Positions 1-8,571 are shown, counted from the stretch's first letter. The stretch: 33,926 nucleotides of DNA from Bradyrhizobium genosp. SA-3 (GCF_004212635.1 NZ_PSRT01000091.1:1-33926), one strand, 5' to 3'. Made by a program: numbers and translations. Notes: generated by a model from the letters alone, not told the origin.

Positions 1-1
1 C

Positions 2-160
2 GCCGCGGCTGCGCGGGCGATCGACATCGGTGCGCGCACCTATGGCTCGGTCAAGTCGATCCTCGCCAACAACCTCGATCGGCGTCCCGCTCATCAGCGC
101 TCCGCGGACGATGCGCCGATCCTGCATGCCAACATCCGCGGACCGCGCTACTACAATTAG
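2..160 (+). CDS. istA: IS21-family transposase IstA, C-terminal end only
   Basis: This is the last 52 codons of a reading frame that enters from the left edge and stops at TAG 158-160. The tail reads ...RTYGSVKSIL followed by a basic stretch and ends in GPRYYN, typical of the extreme C-terminus of IS21-family IstA, the DDE transposase that cuts and joins the element. The catalytic domain lies outside the window. The stop is 11 bases before the istB start, the usual istA-istB operon spacing. The identification leans on the neighbouring istB. Confidence 0.75.
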   Translation, partial: AAAARAIDIGARTYGSVKSILANNLDRRPAHQRSADDAPILHANIRGPRYYN

Positions 161-171
161 GAGACCATCCC

Positions 172-915
172 TTGCTCACTCATCCGACCCTCGATCGCCT
201 CAACGCCCTCGGCCTCCACGGAATGGCCAAGGCCTTCGCCGACATCGAAGCCACCGGCGAGGCCGCAAGCCTCGGTCACGCCGAATGGCTTGCGCTGCTG
301 CTCGAACGTGAAGCCTCGCTGCGCCACGACAAGCGGCTCGCCACCCGCCTGCGCTACGCGAAGCTGCGTCAGCAGGCGTGCGTCGAGGACATTGACTACC
401 GCACCCCGCGCGGCCTCGACCGCCCGTTGTTCGCCAAGCTTGTCGAGGGCCGCTGGATCGACGACCATGCCAACCTGTTGATCTGCGGCCCGGCCGGGGT
501 CGGCAAGAGCTGGCTCGCCTCGGCGCTCGGTCATAAGGCCTGCCGTGACAATCGCTCCGTGCTCTATCAACGTGTTCCGCGGCTGTTCGATGACCTCGCT
601 CTCGCGCGCGGCGACGGCCGCCATCCGCGCCTATTGCGCGGGCTGGGCCGTGTCGATCTGCTGATCCTCGATGACTGGGGACTTGAGCCGCTTGACGCCG
701 GTGCCCGTCACGACCTCCTGGAAATCCTCGAAGATCGCTACGGTCACCGTTCCACCATCGTCACCAGCCAGCTCCCCGTGGACCAGTGGCATGTGCTCAT
801 TGGAGATCCCACCTATGCCGACGCCGTACTCGATCGCCTCGTCCACAACGCCCATCGGCTCGACCTCACCGGCGAGAGCCTGCGCCGAACCCGGCAGTCC
901 GCCCGAAAGGCCTGA
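172..915 (+). CDS. istB: IS21-family helper ATPase IstB
   Basis: A 247-residue AAA+ ATPase that assists IstA during transposition by binding target DNA. Walker A is GPAGVGKS (about residues 105-112) and Walker B is LLILDDWG (about 164-171). An arginine-rich tail (LRRTRQ) follows the usual DRLVHNAHR segment. The N-terminus (HPTLDRLNALGLHGM) is the classic IstB opening. Length is normal for the family and no frameshift is seen, so it should be functional. The start is TTG at 172, chosen because AGGAGA lies just upstream, overlapping the istA stop, and no ATG fits the conserved N-terminus. Confidence 0.95.
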   Translation: MLTHPTLDRLNALGLHGMAKAFADIEATGEAASLGHAEWLALLLEREASLRHDKRLATRLRYAKLRQQACVEDIDYRTPRGLDRPLFAKLVEGRWIDDHANLLICGPAGVGKSWLASALGHKACRDNRSVLYQRVPRLFDDLALARGDGRHPRLLRGLGRVDLLILDDWGLEPLDAGARHDLLEILEDRYGHRSTIVTSQLPVDQWHVLIGDPTYADAVLDRLVHNAHRLDLTGESLRRTRQSARKA

Positions 916-1081
916 GACCGTGACGCTGTGGACATGCCGCTGCGCTTGGACAACGCCAAGGCGTTGCCCACATGCCCACAGCAACCGCAACAGAAACACA
1001 ACAGGTTCAAGCCGCGATTCCAGTTGACCGCGCGGCTGGCCTAATGCCGGAGAACCTAGGCAGCCAGAACGCCTCGTCCCC

Positions 1082-1173
1082 GGGCGAGATCAAATCGGAA
1101 AGGTGGGCGACATCGTCTCGGAATCCCCGGGCGACTTCATATCGGTACACCCGGGCGACTACGTCGGAATCCG
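1082..1173. repeat. Four tandem terminal repeats at the IS21-type right end
   Basis: Four imperfect direct repeats begin with GGGCGA at 1082, 1105, 1129 and 1153. Their spacing is 23-24 bp, and each carries TCGG(A/T) about 12 bases further on. IS21-family elements are known to carry multiple repeats at their ends that bind the transposase, so this block probably marks the right terminus, ending near 1173. The exact end and any target duplication cannot be fixed because the left end lies outside the window. Confidence 0.6.
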
Positions 1174-1404
1174 CATAACCAACGCAGGAGCGGCTTAAGC
1201 ATCGAGCCCCAGTCCGGCGGTGGTGCGTTATCTCAACGGCGGGCGGTGGAGCCTTTTCGGCCGAGGGCGTGGAAACGAAGAGCGGCAGGCGCTCGAACGC
1301 CCAACTTCGCGGCGGCCCTCTCACGTGCCAAGGCAATCGGTGCCGTGCTGGTCTTTTGCCACTGCTGGCAAACCGAGCGACTTGGGTGGTCTGCAGCAAC
1401 ACTC

Positions 1405-1432
1405 GTCAGCTGATCGACAGGTGTGCCCGCTA
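1405..1432 (+). promoter_or_regulatory. tts box upstream of the NEL effector
   Basis: The sequence GTCAGCTGATCGACAGGT followed by GTGCCCGCTA fits the TtsI-binding consensus (GTCAGCTT-N-TCGAAAGCT-NNN-C-N-CCTA) with a few mismatches. It lies 241 bp upstream of the effector start and points towards it. No other feature is seen between the IS end at 1173 and the effector start at 1673. Confidence 0.75.
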
Positions 1433-1672
1433 AGGGCAAGACGCTGCCACGTCCTCCGGACTTATATGGTCAACGAAATGGCAGAAAGCTCGCAGCAGTA
1501 TCGATCTATTTGCCGCGGTTGGGCTCGTGTGAACCTGTGCCGACTAGAGCCGGACGGCAGCCGCAGCGCACGTGCACAGGCTCTCGCATGATCATTGCGC
1601 TGCGCAAACCACCTGCTTCGCGACCTTGAGAAGCGGCGGGCGTACTCTTTAGTTCTGACGATGGAGAAATTG

Positions 1673-3391
1673 ATGGACACAGGACAGGCACAGCGGAGCG
1701 CAGGTTCCTCCGGGGACACTTTTGAAGAGGGGGAGCAGGAAAGCTACCTCGGCGGCTTCAACCGAGCCGTGGCGGATTGGGTCGAAGCCTTGACAGGGTA
1801 TCGGACCCCCGCCTCCTTGCGCGGGCGGATCCTGGAAAACTGGGCTGCCGAAGAGGGGCAGGGCGAAGCCGAGAATCGGCGACAGGGGCGCTCGCGAATT
1901 AGGGCTGCGGACAACACGCGCTCGCATTCATTAGATTTGTCATCCCTCTCGCTGACCGCTTTGCCCGCCGCCCTGCCGCCGAGGCTGCTGGGACTCCGCG
2001 CCATGCACAACGAGCTAAGCAGCCTGCCCGCTAGCCTCCCACCCGGTCTCAACCAACTTTTTATTAGCCACAATCAGTTGACCAGTTTGCCGGACGCTCT
2101 TCCGGCGAGCCTCTCTCACCTCGATGTGAGCGATAACAGGTTGACCACTCTACCAGACAACCTCCCGGCGGGGCTGGGGATCCTGAACGCAAACAACAAC
2201 CGACTCAGTCGCCTGCCCGACGCTCTCCCGAGTAGCCTCACCTCGCTCGCGGTTGGTGGCAATCAGCTGACCGAGCTTCCCGAGTCCCTCCCATCGGATC
2301 TCATTGAACTCGATGTCAGCAGCAATCAATTGACCAACCTCCCCGAACCCCTTCCGAGCTGGCTTCAATCGCTCAATCTCAGCGGCAACCGGCTGACCAG
2401 CCTGCCCGAGGATCTCTTATCGAGGAGTTTTAACTATCCTCATTTGGAGAACCTCGAGTTCGGCGATAACCCATTCCCGGACGAGGTCCGCGCTCACCTC
2501 GCGGCACCGCATCTTGAGCAGCTGCCTCTGTACGAGGCTGCCGCGCACTGGCTCGGGGACGATCCGGCGGCACTGGCCAAATGGCAGCACTTTGCGGATG
2601 AGCCAGGCGCCCAAGTCTACGCCCGGTTCCTAGAAAGGCTACGAGGGACGGTCAACTATGGCAATGACGAGTTTCGGCGGGCCGTGGCTGATGATCTGCG
2701 GCAGGCGGCGACCAATCCGAGATTGCGCGAGCAGTTTTTCACACAGGCTTCCGAGGCCAACGCGAGCTGCGAGGATCGTGTTACTCTGCACTGGAACGGT
2801 ATGCAGACCGCGCGCCTTAATGCTGACGTCGAGGATGGGTTGTATGATGATAGGCTTGGCGAACTGATCCAGCGCGGCCGCGTTGCGTTCCGCCTGGAGG
2901 CGCTGGACGGGATCGCGCGCGACAGGGTCAACTCGCTCCTCAGCGTCGACCCGGACATAGACGACGTCGAAGTCTACTTGGCCTATCAACATTTGCTGCG
3001 CGAGCCGCTGGAGCTCAGTCACATCGCCCCTGACATGCGCTTCCTGACGGTCTCTCACGTAACCCCGGATGACGCTGCGCAGGCGCTGGACCTGGTTCGG
3101 GAGCAGGAAGCGAACCAATTCACCGACTACATGGCAACCCGCTGGCAACCCTGGGAGACGGTGCTGAGGCGCATCGCTCCGGACGAATATGAAGCGATGC
3201 AAGACCGGCTCGTTGAAGCCATGGGCGAGGAGTTTCAAACCCGCTTGGATCAGCGACTGGTCGAGCATGGTCTTCTAGGCGATCCGGATGCCGAGCGGGT
3301 GCTCGGAGCCCAAGTCCGAAACGAGATCGCTGGCGAGATCAAAGGCGAGGTCATGCACCGTGTGCTCGCAGAGCGTGGCCTCGAACTATGA
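1673..3391 (+). CDS. nopM: Type III effector, LRR-NEL E3 ubiquitin ligase (NopM/IpaH type)
   Basis: A 572-residue protein of the IpaH/SspH/NopM class. These are secreted into host cells, where they transfer ubiquitin to host proteins. The N-terminal ~85 residues are Ser/Gly/Glu-rich and probably hold the secretion signal. About eight leucine-rich repeats of the form L..L.(V/I)..N.L..LP..LP follow (residues ~87-260), and the rest is the NEL catalytic domain. The catalytic cysteine sits in the motif CEDRV as Cys366 (codon at 2768). The domain runs intact to the end. ATG 1673 is preferred because GGAG (1662-1665) is well spaced; ATG 1661 in the same frame is the alternative. A tts box lies upstream, so TtsI should activate it. 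Confidence 0.92.
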   Translation: MDTGQAQRSAGSSGDTFEEGEQESYLGGFNRAVADWVEALTGYRTPASLRGRILENWAAEEGQGEAENRRQGRSRIRAADNTRSHSLDLSSLSLTALPAALPPRLLGLRAMHNELSSLPASLPPGLNQLFISHNQLTSLPDALPASLSHLDVSDNRLTTLPDNLPAGLGILNANNNRLSRLPDALPSSLTSLAVGGNQLTELPESLPSDLIELDVSSNQLTNLPEPLPSWLQSLNLSGNRLTSLPEDLLSRSFNYPHLENLEFGDNPFPDEVRAHLAAPHLEQLPLYEAAAHWLGDDPAALAKWQHFADEPGAQVYARFLERLRGTVNYGNDEFRRAVADDLRQAATNPRLREQFFTQASEANASCEDRVTLHWNGMQTARLNADVEDGLYDDRLGELIQRGRVAFRLEALDGIARDRVNSLLSVDPDIDDVEVYLAYQHLLREPLELSHIAPDMRFLTVSHVTPDDAAQALDLVREQEANQFTDYMATRWQPWETVLRRIAPDEYEAMQDRLVEAMGEEFQTRLDQRLVEHGLLGDPDAERVLGAQVRNEIAGEIKGEVMHRVLAERGLEL

Positions 3392-3400
3392 GGCTCCCAA

Positions 3401-3437
3401 ACCGCCGCAGAGATATTTATCATTGCTCTGCAGCGGT
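3401..3437. terminator. Hairpin after the NEL effector
   Basis: ACCGCCGCAGAG (3401-3412) pairs with CTCTGCAGCGGT (3426-3437) with one mismatch in 12 and a 13-base loop, starting 10 bases after the effector stop. There is no T-run, so it is either a weak terminator or an mRNA 3'-end stabiliser. Confidence 0.4.
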
Positions 3438-3454
3438 ATCTAAAGATCGATCGT

Positions 3455-3997
3455 GAAGCCTCGCCCATCGCTGCCAAGGTGCTTTTGCACCTTGGAAAGT
3501 GCGCTGCCGTCGATCAGGGCCTTTTGGCCTTGCCGAGCGACGAAAATTCCCGCGCCCGAGGCGAGGACGTATCTGCGTCCGATGGAAAGCCGCTTCAGGA
3601 CGAGAGCTCCGTCGGTCGAAAAAGTTGTTGAGCAGACCAAGGCGCGCGGCGGTGAAATCATCAGTTCCGAAGGCGCTGCCGCAGCCAACCAGCTCGGTTT
3701 GACGAGGCAGCTAACCGTTCGGCAGGTCTATTTGACTTCGGTCCTTCCCGCGAGCTCCATCTTGGCAAGCAAGTTGTGGAGTTCAAGCATGCACCGCGTT
3801 GGCAGCTTACGATGGCAAACCGTCGTGCAGGTGAGGTCGTGCGCGCGCTTGATCGGGTCGGTCCCGAGACTGCACGATAAGCCTTGCGGTCCCTCAGTCA
3901 AAGACTGAGCCCAATTGAAGTGACCGAATTGAAGTCTGCCGGATCTTCATTGCCGGCTTGGCTTGTCAGGCCCGTAAGCGAACTGCGCGCTGGATAA
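3455..3997 (+). pseudogene. Broken AbiEi-type antitoxin (type IV toxin-antitoxin system)
   Basis: Fragments in different frames align in order to the AbiEi/DUF6088 antitoxin family. First comes LHLGKCAAVDQ (frame 1 of the remnant), then SVEKVVEQTKARGGEIISSE and QLGLTRQ-RQVYLTS. After a frameshift comes RELHLGKQVVEFKHAPRWQL. The tail SLPAWLVRPVSEL follows an in-frame TAA near 3878 and ends at TAA 3995-3997. AbiEi proteins are HTH antitoxins that repress the operon and oppose AbiEii. At least two frameshifts and one stop make it non-functional. It directly precedes the toxin remnant, as in intact abiE operons. Confidence 0.7.
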
Positions 3998-4002
3998 ACT
4001 TT

Positions 4003-4520
4003 AAACCTATCCGATTCCGAGCGCCGAGAGGCGCTCAGCGTTACTGCTGCGAACTCAGGACGGCCTGCACATCTTCTCGAAAAACAACGTTTGGATCGTT
4101 TGATGCCTGAACGCGCTTGTTCCTCGCCACTGGGCGAGCATCTCGTCTTCAAGGGCGGAACGTCCCTTTCGAAGGCTCAACGCGCAATTCGCCGTTTCCT
4201 GGAAGACGTGGATCTCACATACGGCATTCGAGCGATAGCTCCGGACTGGTGAAACACAAGCGAGGACAATTCGATCACTCAGAACCGCAGTCAAAGCAAA
4301 AAGTGGAACTCCAAGACACGAGAACGCCTCCCGGTCTGCGGCAAGGAAAAAAGTGTCGTCGGTCATCAGTGAGCGCCTGCAAGATGACAAGCTCAGCGCC
4401 AAAGTTGATGCCAAGGGCGACATGCTCGTCACGTATGATTCATTGGAGACTGGTAGCGGCTATGTGAGCCCCGCCGTGATACTTGAATTCGGCGCACGAT
4501 CGACAGGCGATCCATTGTTA
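4003..4520 (+). pseudogene. Broken AbiEii nucleotidyltransferase toxin
   Basis: This remnant of an AbiEii family protein (DUF1814 nucleotidyltransferase fold) opens with LSDSERREAL. It continues with PLGEHLVFKGGTSLSKA, which holds the family's KGGTSL motif, then with RRFLEDVDLTYGIRAIAPDW, whose EDVDL carries the metal-binding acidic residues. A TGA follows. Downstream pieces (QNRSQSKKWN, and YVSPAVILEFGARSTGDP near 4461-4515) finish the middle of the family. There are frameshifts near 4080 and 4360, and the C-terminal third is missing where the next effector's promoter region begins. It is not functional. AbiEii toxins act by transferring nucleotides; the antitoxin remnant is just upstream. 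Confidence 0.8.
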
Positions 4521-4652
4521 TATCGGTCGACGAATTTCGTCAGCTCGAACAGGGCGCCGGCGAAGAGGTGCGGCAAAATTGGAGCGACCCGTCCTGTCCT
4601 CAGGCGGGTGCCGATGCGAGGCCGGTCTCGCGCGCAGCAATATCCTGATCTC

Positions 4653-4678
4653 GTCAGCTTTTCGAAAGGTTGCGGCTA
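4653..4678 (+). promoter_or_regulatory. tts box upstream of the repeat/EAR effector
   Basis: GTCAGCTTTTCGAAAGGT followed by TGCGGCTA matches the TtsI box almost perfectly (the first half is exact). It lies 102 bp upstream of the effector ATG at 4780 and points towards it. Confidence 0.9.
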
Positions 4679-4779
4679 CAACAATCGAGAATCTGATTCT
4701 TGCTGAACGAGCTGCTATCTGGCCGTAATCCAGGCCGTACGGATTGCTGCAGGGTCTATACAAACATAAGGAGAGCAGG

Positions 4780-7230
4780 ATGGATCCGGTTGACCCATTC
4801 TTCGATTCAGGAGCCTGGATGCGGGAGTACGCCGCCCTGCAGGGGCGGGCTGGGCAGCGAGCGGGCAGCCCAAGCGAGCAGGGTGACTTTGAACGGCGGC
4901 TGCAGGATTTGAATCTCGATCCGTCTGATGAAAGGACGTCAACTTCGCCTGATCGGGCTCCCGCAGGAGGTGGTCGAGCAGTCCGGCGGGACGATTTCGG
5001 CGGTTCGATGCGGGTGCCGCCGCACTCCGCTTTTAGGGAGAGTGCGCTAGGCGGCTCGCGCCGGAGCGTAGACATTCCCAGCTTTCAGCTTCCCGCTTCG
5101 GCGCAAGTGCCGCAGTCCAGTTTGCGAGATGATCTGTTCAGCAGCGCACGCTACAGCTTTCCGGACGCAGAGTCTGCCGCGTCGGCCAAGAGCGGAAAAA
5201 GCCGCGGATTATGGTCACGCTTCAAGTCGGGGATCGGCAAGGCCTTTGGCGGGAGCGGCAGCGAAAAGTCGTCGCGCGACGCGGGACAATCTGACGTCTT
5301 TTCGACGAATTTACGAATTGATTACGCCAGGCAGCCGGGCCGGACGCGCGGGGTCTCTGCGGAGGATGAGGCGCTCATTAAAGACTTCAGAAACAAGGCG
5401 GCGGGTAACCTCAGCGACGGCACCATCAAAAATGCGGCAACCGATCTGCGCCATTTGAGCGCGCGCCTGAGCGAGGCGGGCAGGCCGTCAATTGCCGATC
5501 GAATTCAGCGGGAACTGGAAAACGCGCAGTTGGAAAATCCGGAGGTGGAAAACCACCAGCTGGAAGCTGAGCTCGATGAGGACGTCGACACTTACGCAAA
5601 GGACCGCGGCAGGCGCATCAAGGCGGCCCTGAAGAAGCTTCGTGAAGTTGGTGCCGGAAACACCCTGGCAGCCGATGTCCGCCGACTGGCTCCTCACGGC
5701 GCGGACGCAACCCTCATCGGCATGTGGGCGGCGGCGGAAAAGGCGACAGGCAGGATCGACGCGAAGACGATCGACAGGCAGGCTCGCCGCATGTCGAGGC
5801 TGAGTGAGTGGCTGCAGACGCATGACAGGCCACCGATCGCCGGCCGACTGTCCACCCCTGGGCTCGCTCAGGATGTCGAGGAGTACAGGCACGAAACCGA
5901 CGACAGCAAGATCAACGCTGATCTGGTCAAGCTTGGCCAATACGAGCAAATCCTGGAGGCGAACAGGGCGCTTGGATTGCGGTCTCCTGGGGATCCGGGT
6001 CAGCCTTCTGTGGAAGCTGCTCGGCAGGCCCACTCGCCACAGGCGCTTCCCGCAACGCCAGCCACGCCGAGCGCGGGAGCTTGGGAATGGTTTGGAGAGC
6101 AAATGCACGGATCTGGCTCATCGATGCCGGCGCCGCAAAGCGGATGGCAGGCCGGCTCGTCCCAGCTGCTTCCCGCAACGCCGGCGACGCCGAGCGCGGG
6201 AGCCTGGGATTGGCTCGGCGAGCAAATCCACGGACCCGCCTCATCAGTGCCGACGCCGCACTGGGGCGCGCAGGCTCATCTACCGCTCGAGCTTCCTGCC
6301 ACTCCAGCCACCTCGAGCCAGGGAGCCTGGACCTGGCTTGGGCCACAGATGCAAGAACCCGCATCGCCATCATCCGTGAGGCCCCGATCGTCAAACATCT
6401 ACGCCGGTCTCGACTCCTTCGTTGATCTGGATCCACCCACACCCCACGACTTGCGTGACGATGCGCGCTCTGCGCCGGCACCTGAATTCGCAGCCGCCTC
6501 GTCGTTCGCAGGACCGCCGGGTGCGGCTCCGGAGCTGCGGGATATTGGAGCGATCGTTGGCGCCAACTGGCGCCACGGCTCCCAGGCGGCTTCAGACGTG
6601 TTGATCGATGTATTGGGCAACATCAATCTGCTGCCAAACCAGTTCGGGCCAAGTCAGTTTGCGATCAATGGGGAGCGCTATTCGGCGACTTTTGGACCGG
6701 GAGGCCGCAGGGATATTCGCCTGATCCATCACCCGCGCGTTGGCGGGATAAACGAAGCTGGCCCATCCCAGCCCCTCCATCGTCCCCCACAGATCGTCAG
6801 GGCCGCACGAGCGGACGAAGGTGCAGTCGATCTTGGGTATTTGATTCGGGGCGGATGGGAGCACCGGGAGCGATTCCTGCCGCCTTACCTTGTCCGCGTC
6901 CTGGAAGGCCAGCGCATCATGCCCGAAGTCGCGCCCGACCTATTTCGAGATCCGCGGAGTGCCTTACAGGGGCGAGTTGGTGGAAAGCGAAGGACGCCAG
7001 CGCGTTCGCGTCTATCCCGAACGTCGGTGAAGAAGCAAGTTGGCTGCAATTCCAAATGCTCGGCGGGCAGCTCGCGCGAGGCGTTCTATCACGCGGCGCT
7101 TGACCGGCCATGCACCCAATCGATGCAGATCGCTGAGGTGGGGCGTGAATACACGCCTGATATTGACGGCGGTGTTGGCTCGGTCAGTTTATCGGGCGGG
7201 GACGTCCCCAAGACACGTACCCACACTTGA
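4780..7230 (+). CDS. Type III effector with EAR motif and Pro/Trp repeats; C-terminus frameshifted
   Basis: An 816-residue hydrophilic protein resembling the XopD/NopD/Bel2-5 class of rhizobial effectors, which carry EAR repressor motifs and internal repeats. The ATG at 4780 has AAGGAGAG (4768-4775) ahead of it and a tts box further upstream. Features in order: DLNLDP at 43-48 (a DLNxxP-type EAR motif); helical core-binding-like segments at ~205-250 and ~310-400; three ~41-residue repeats with LPATPAT and GAW(E/D/T)W (~420-530); and DLDPPTP at 549-555. A conserved-looking block (NINLLPNQFGPSQF) follows. After about residue 720 the frame looks wrong: neighbouring frames hold IRGVPYRGELVESEGRQRV and then ASWLQFQMLGGQLARG, so two indels probably scrambled the end. 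No C48 protease triad is visible, so the SUMO-protease domain of the class is absent here. Confidence 0.85.
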   Translation: MDPVDPFFDSGAWMREYAALQGRAGQRAGSPSEQGDFERRLQDLNLDPSDERTSTSPDRAPAGGGRAVRRDDFGGSMRVPPHSAFRESALGGSRRSVDIPSFQLPASAQVPQSSLRDDLFSSARYSFPDAESAASAKSGKSRGLWSRFKSGIGKAFGGSGSEKSSRDAGQSDVFSTNLRIDYARQPGRTRGVSAEDEALIKDFRNKAAGNLSDGTIKNAATDLRHLSARLSEAGRPSIADRIQRELENAQLENPEVENHQLEAELDEDVDTYAKDRGRRIKAALKKLREVGAGNTLAADVRRLAPHGADATLIGMWAAAEKATGRIDAKTIDRQARRMSRLSEWLQTHDRPPIAGRLSTPGLAQDVEEYRHETDDSKINADLVKLGQYEQILEANRALGLRSPGDPGQPSVEAARQAHSPQALPATPATPSAGAWEWFGEQMHGSGSSMPAPQSGWQAGSSQLLPATPATPSAGAWDWLGEQIHGPASSVPTPHWGAQAHLPLELPATPATSSQGAWTWLGPQMQEPASPSSVRPRSSNIYAGLDSFVDLDPPTPHDLRDDARSAPAPEFAAASSFAGPPGAAPELRDIGAIVGANWRHGSQAASDVLIDVLGNINLLPNQFGPSQFAINGERYSATFGPGGRRDIRLIHHPRVGGINEAGPSQPLHRPPQIVRAARADEGAVDLGYLIRGGWEHRERFLPPYLVRVLEGQRIMPEVAPDLFRDPRSALQGRVGGKRRTPARSRLSRTSVKKQVGCNSKCSAGSSREAFYHAALDRPCTQSMQIAEVGREYTPDIDGGVGSVSLSGGDVPKTRTHT
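6039..6370 (+). repeat. Three in-frame ~123-bp coding repeats inside the effector
   Basis: Units start near 6039, 6161 and 6289. Each encodes LPATPAT(P/S)S followed by GAW.W(F/L)G.Q and a Ser/Pro linker. Similar units occur in variable number in Bradyrhizobium XopD-like effectors. The third unit is the most diverged. Confidence 0.85.
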
Positions 7231-7235
7231 ACAAC

Positions 7236-7256
7236 ACGGCACTCACGTGGTGCCGT
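7236..7256. terminator. Hairpin just after the second effector
   Basis: ACGGCAC (7236-7242) pairs exactly with GTGCCGT (7250-7256) around a 7-base loop, six bases after the stop codon. There is no strong T-run, so termination is only possible. Confidence 0.4.
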
Positions 7257-7350
7257 CACGTTTACTGACCACAGGGAGGCAAGAGCGCGCCTGTTCTCAG
7301 AATTCCGCCAACCATCGTTGCGAACGGGCTGATCCGGATCATTTAAGAGG

Positions 7351-7548
7351 CTAAGTCCGGACCCAGCTCGCCAAAGCCACGAATCCCAACAGAAACCAAA
7401 TCACAAGAGCAAGCGGCCACAACGAAGAGGGAGCCTTTTCAGGTTGCGGTTCTGAGTCTTGATGGTCGGTCCAGGCTTTCCATGATCGCCAAGTCTGAGG
7501 CGACATCGGTTCGTCAAAGTCACGAAGGCTAGTTTCGTCCACGGCCAT
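7351..7548 (-). CDS. Small single-pass membrane protein of unknown function
   Basis: A 65-residue product, if it starts at ATG 7548 (a TTG at 7560 in frame is the alternative). The first ~40 residues are polar, with PMSPQTWRSWKAW and a Glu/Pro stretch. One hydrophobic helix (LWPLALVIWFLLGFVALASW) fills the C-terminus. The N-polar/C-terminal-anchor plan and sensible coding composition suggest a real gene. I do not recognise a family. It converges with the effector on its left. Confidence 0.4.
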   Translation of the reverse strand: MAVDETSLRDFDEPMSPQTWRSWKAWTDHQDSEPQPEKAPSSLWPLALVIWFLLGFVALASWVRT

Positions 7549-7764
7549 CTCCCACCACAACCTCTACTAGATCAATCAATGGTAGAAGAGCCTGCCAATG
7601 AGAGAACTCGCATCTACTCGGTACAAGCAACCAACCCCGGCGCCGTGTGGGGCGGATCGGCCCTCGCCAAGAAATGGGGCGCCACCAGACGGTTGGCCTC
7701 AATGATGGGCTCGGGCAGGGCGATAAAATCGCAGTATTCCCGACGAAGGTGAAAGGCGCCGCGG

Positions 7765-8022
7765 CCGTGTTCGGTTGTGGGTTTTTCTGAACCGCATATT
7801 GAGCAATCGCCCTGTCGATAAGATCCTGATCTTCAGTAGATAGATGGGGATAGGGGCCACCACCGCCGACGGGAGCGGGATCGGCCTGCCTTGGCTTGGC
7901 CGAGTGCTGCTCAAAGCCATCTTGCCCGGCTTGGCTGGTCTGCGGCTCTCCGAGACGGCGTGCTGCACCTGCGACCAAGCTGGTGCATGAAATGGGTCAA
8001 AATCTTGCGGGTCCACGCTCAC
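7765..8022 (-). pseudogene. Truncated, frameshifted copy of the third effector's N-terminus
   Basis: The first residues, DPQDFDPFHAPAWSQVQHAV, match those of the effector at 22633-24441 except for two replacements. A one-base deletion near 7938 (the effector has GCTCTTGCGAG where this copy has GCTCTCCGAG) then shifts the frame. The following part continues in another frame with SQAGQDGFE, PYPHLSTEDQDLIDRAIAQY and QKNPQPNT. Similarity ends abruptly at 7765, where unrelated DNA begins. About 85 codons of a 602-residue protein remain, so no working effector is expected, although the promoter and GTG start with GGAGGTGAGG are kept. Confidence 0.88.
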
Positions 8023-8054
8023 CTCACCTCCAGGATCACCTGAACAGGTCTCCG

Positions 8055-8082
8055 TAGTCGGGCAAGCTTTCGAGAACCTGAC
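8055..8082 (-). promoter_or_regulatory. tts box in front of the effector pseudogene
   Basis: Read on the minus strand, GTCAGGTTCTCGAAAGCT followed by TGCCCGACTA matches the TtsI box. It is identical to the box of the intact effector at 24479-24506. It now drives only a broken frame. Confidence 0.85.
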
Positions 8083-8280
8083 CTGGCCATGGTTCCGAAC
8101 GGGAATTATTCGCGCTGGCCAACCTCGAAATGACGGCGCTCGGACCAGCCTCTCCTCAACAATCCTCAGAGTGCCGCCAGGTTGTATCGCGGAGAAGGGC
8201 TCCGGGGCGCCTACCAGGATTGGTGGCCGCCCTGATCAACTACCTTCGTCTAAGCTGCCTGCAGATCTAGGGGAGACTCG

Positions 8281-8568
8281 ATGGCCAAACGCGCACGCAT
8301 TCGTTGCACCAACAAGACGGGCAGAACGAACCCTCACGAAAGAATCTCACATATCGGCGGACTAAACCCCGACGGAACGCCGTGGAAGCGATCCATCGAT
8401 CAGGCTATCAAAGATATCGAGAGCGACGAATGGGAGTTTTATGTCGAAGAAAACGGCCGCAGGGTTGATGTGGTGTGGGCCACGCACAACGGGCACAAGT
8501 ACATCAAGACGACGGCAGACGACATTCAACCCGACAATGTTCTCTCGCTCCTCGTCGAGTGTCCCTGA
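8281..8568 (+). CDS. DUF3892 family protein
   Basis: A 95-residue protein matching the small DUF3892 family in full. It has a basic start with CTN, then NPHERISHIGG and NPDGTPWK, then EFYVEENGRRVDVVWATHNGHKYIKT and the C-terminal LLSLLVECP. Function is unknown; members are common in soil bacteria, often near mobile DNA. ATG 8281 has GGGGAG about 6 bases upstream. No operon partner is seen; the HTH remnant downstream is convergent. Confidence 0.85.
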   Translation: MAKRARIRCTNKTGRTNPHERISHIGGLNPDGTPWKRSIDQAIKDIESDEWEFYVEENGRRVDVVWATHNGHKYIKTTADDIQPDNVLSLLVECP

Positions 8569-8571
8569 TGA

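Larger units (their letters stand above)
7765..8165. repeat. Copy A of a ~400-bp direct repeat (effector promoter plus N-terminus)
   Basis: Matches 24189-24592 in the same orientation by eye, with scattered substitutions and small indels. It includes the tts box and the first ~85 codons of the effector. Sequence diverges sharply on both sides. Confidence 0.9.

Noticed and set aside
1007..1402. 131-codon open frame on the minus strand next to the IS end
   Set aside because: It overlaps the IS terminal repeats, has low-quality Arg/Ser-rich content and no motif.
2639..3268. 209-codon minus-strand frame inside the NEL effector
   Set aside because: It is the antisense shadow of the NEL catalytic domain, which is clearly coding on the plus strand.
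5488..6108. 206-codon minus-strand frame inside the second effector
   Set aside because: Antisense shadow of a high-GC coding region.
6039..6370. CRISPR array
   Set aside because: The repeats are in-frame coding units of ~123 bp without constant-length spacers; no cas gene is present.
8205..8225. Duplicate of the small frame at 9008-9226
   Set aside because: Only about 20 bases (around GGCGCCTACCAG) are alike; too short to call a repeat.
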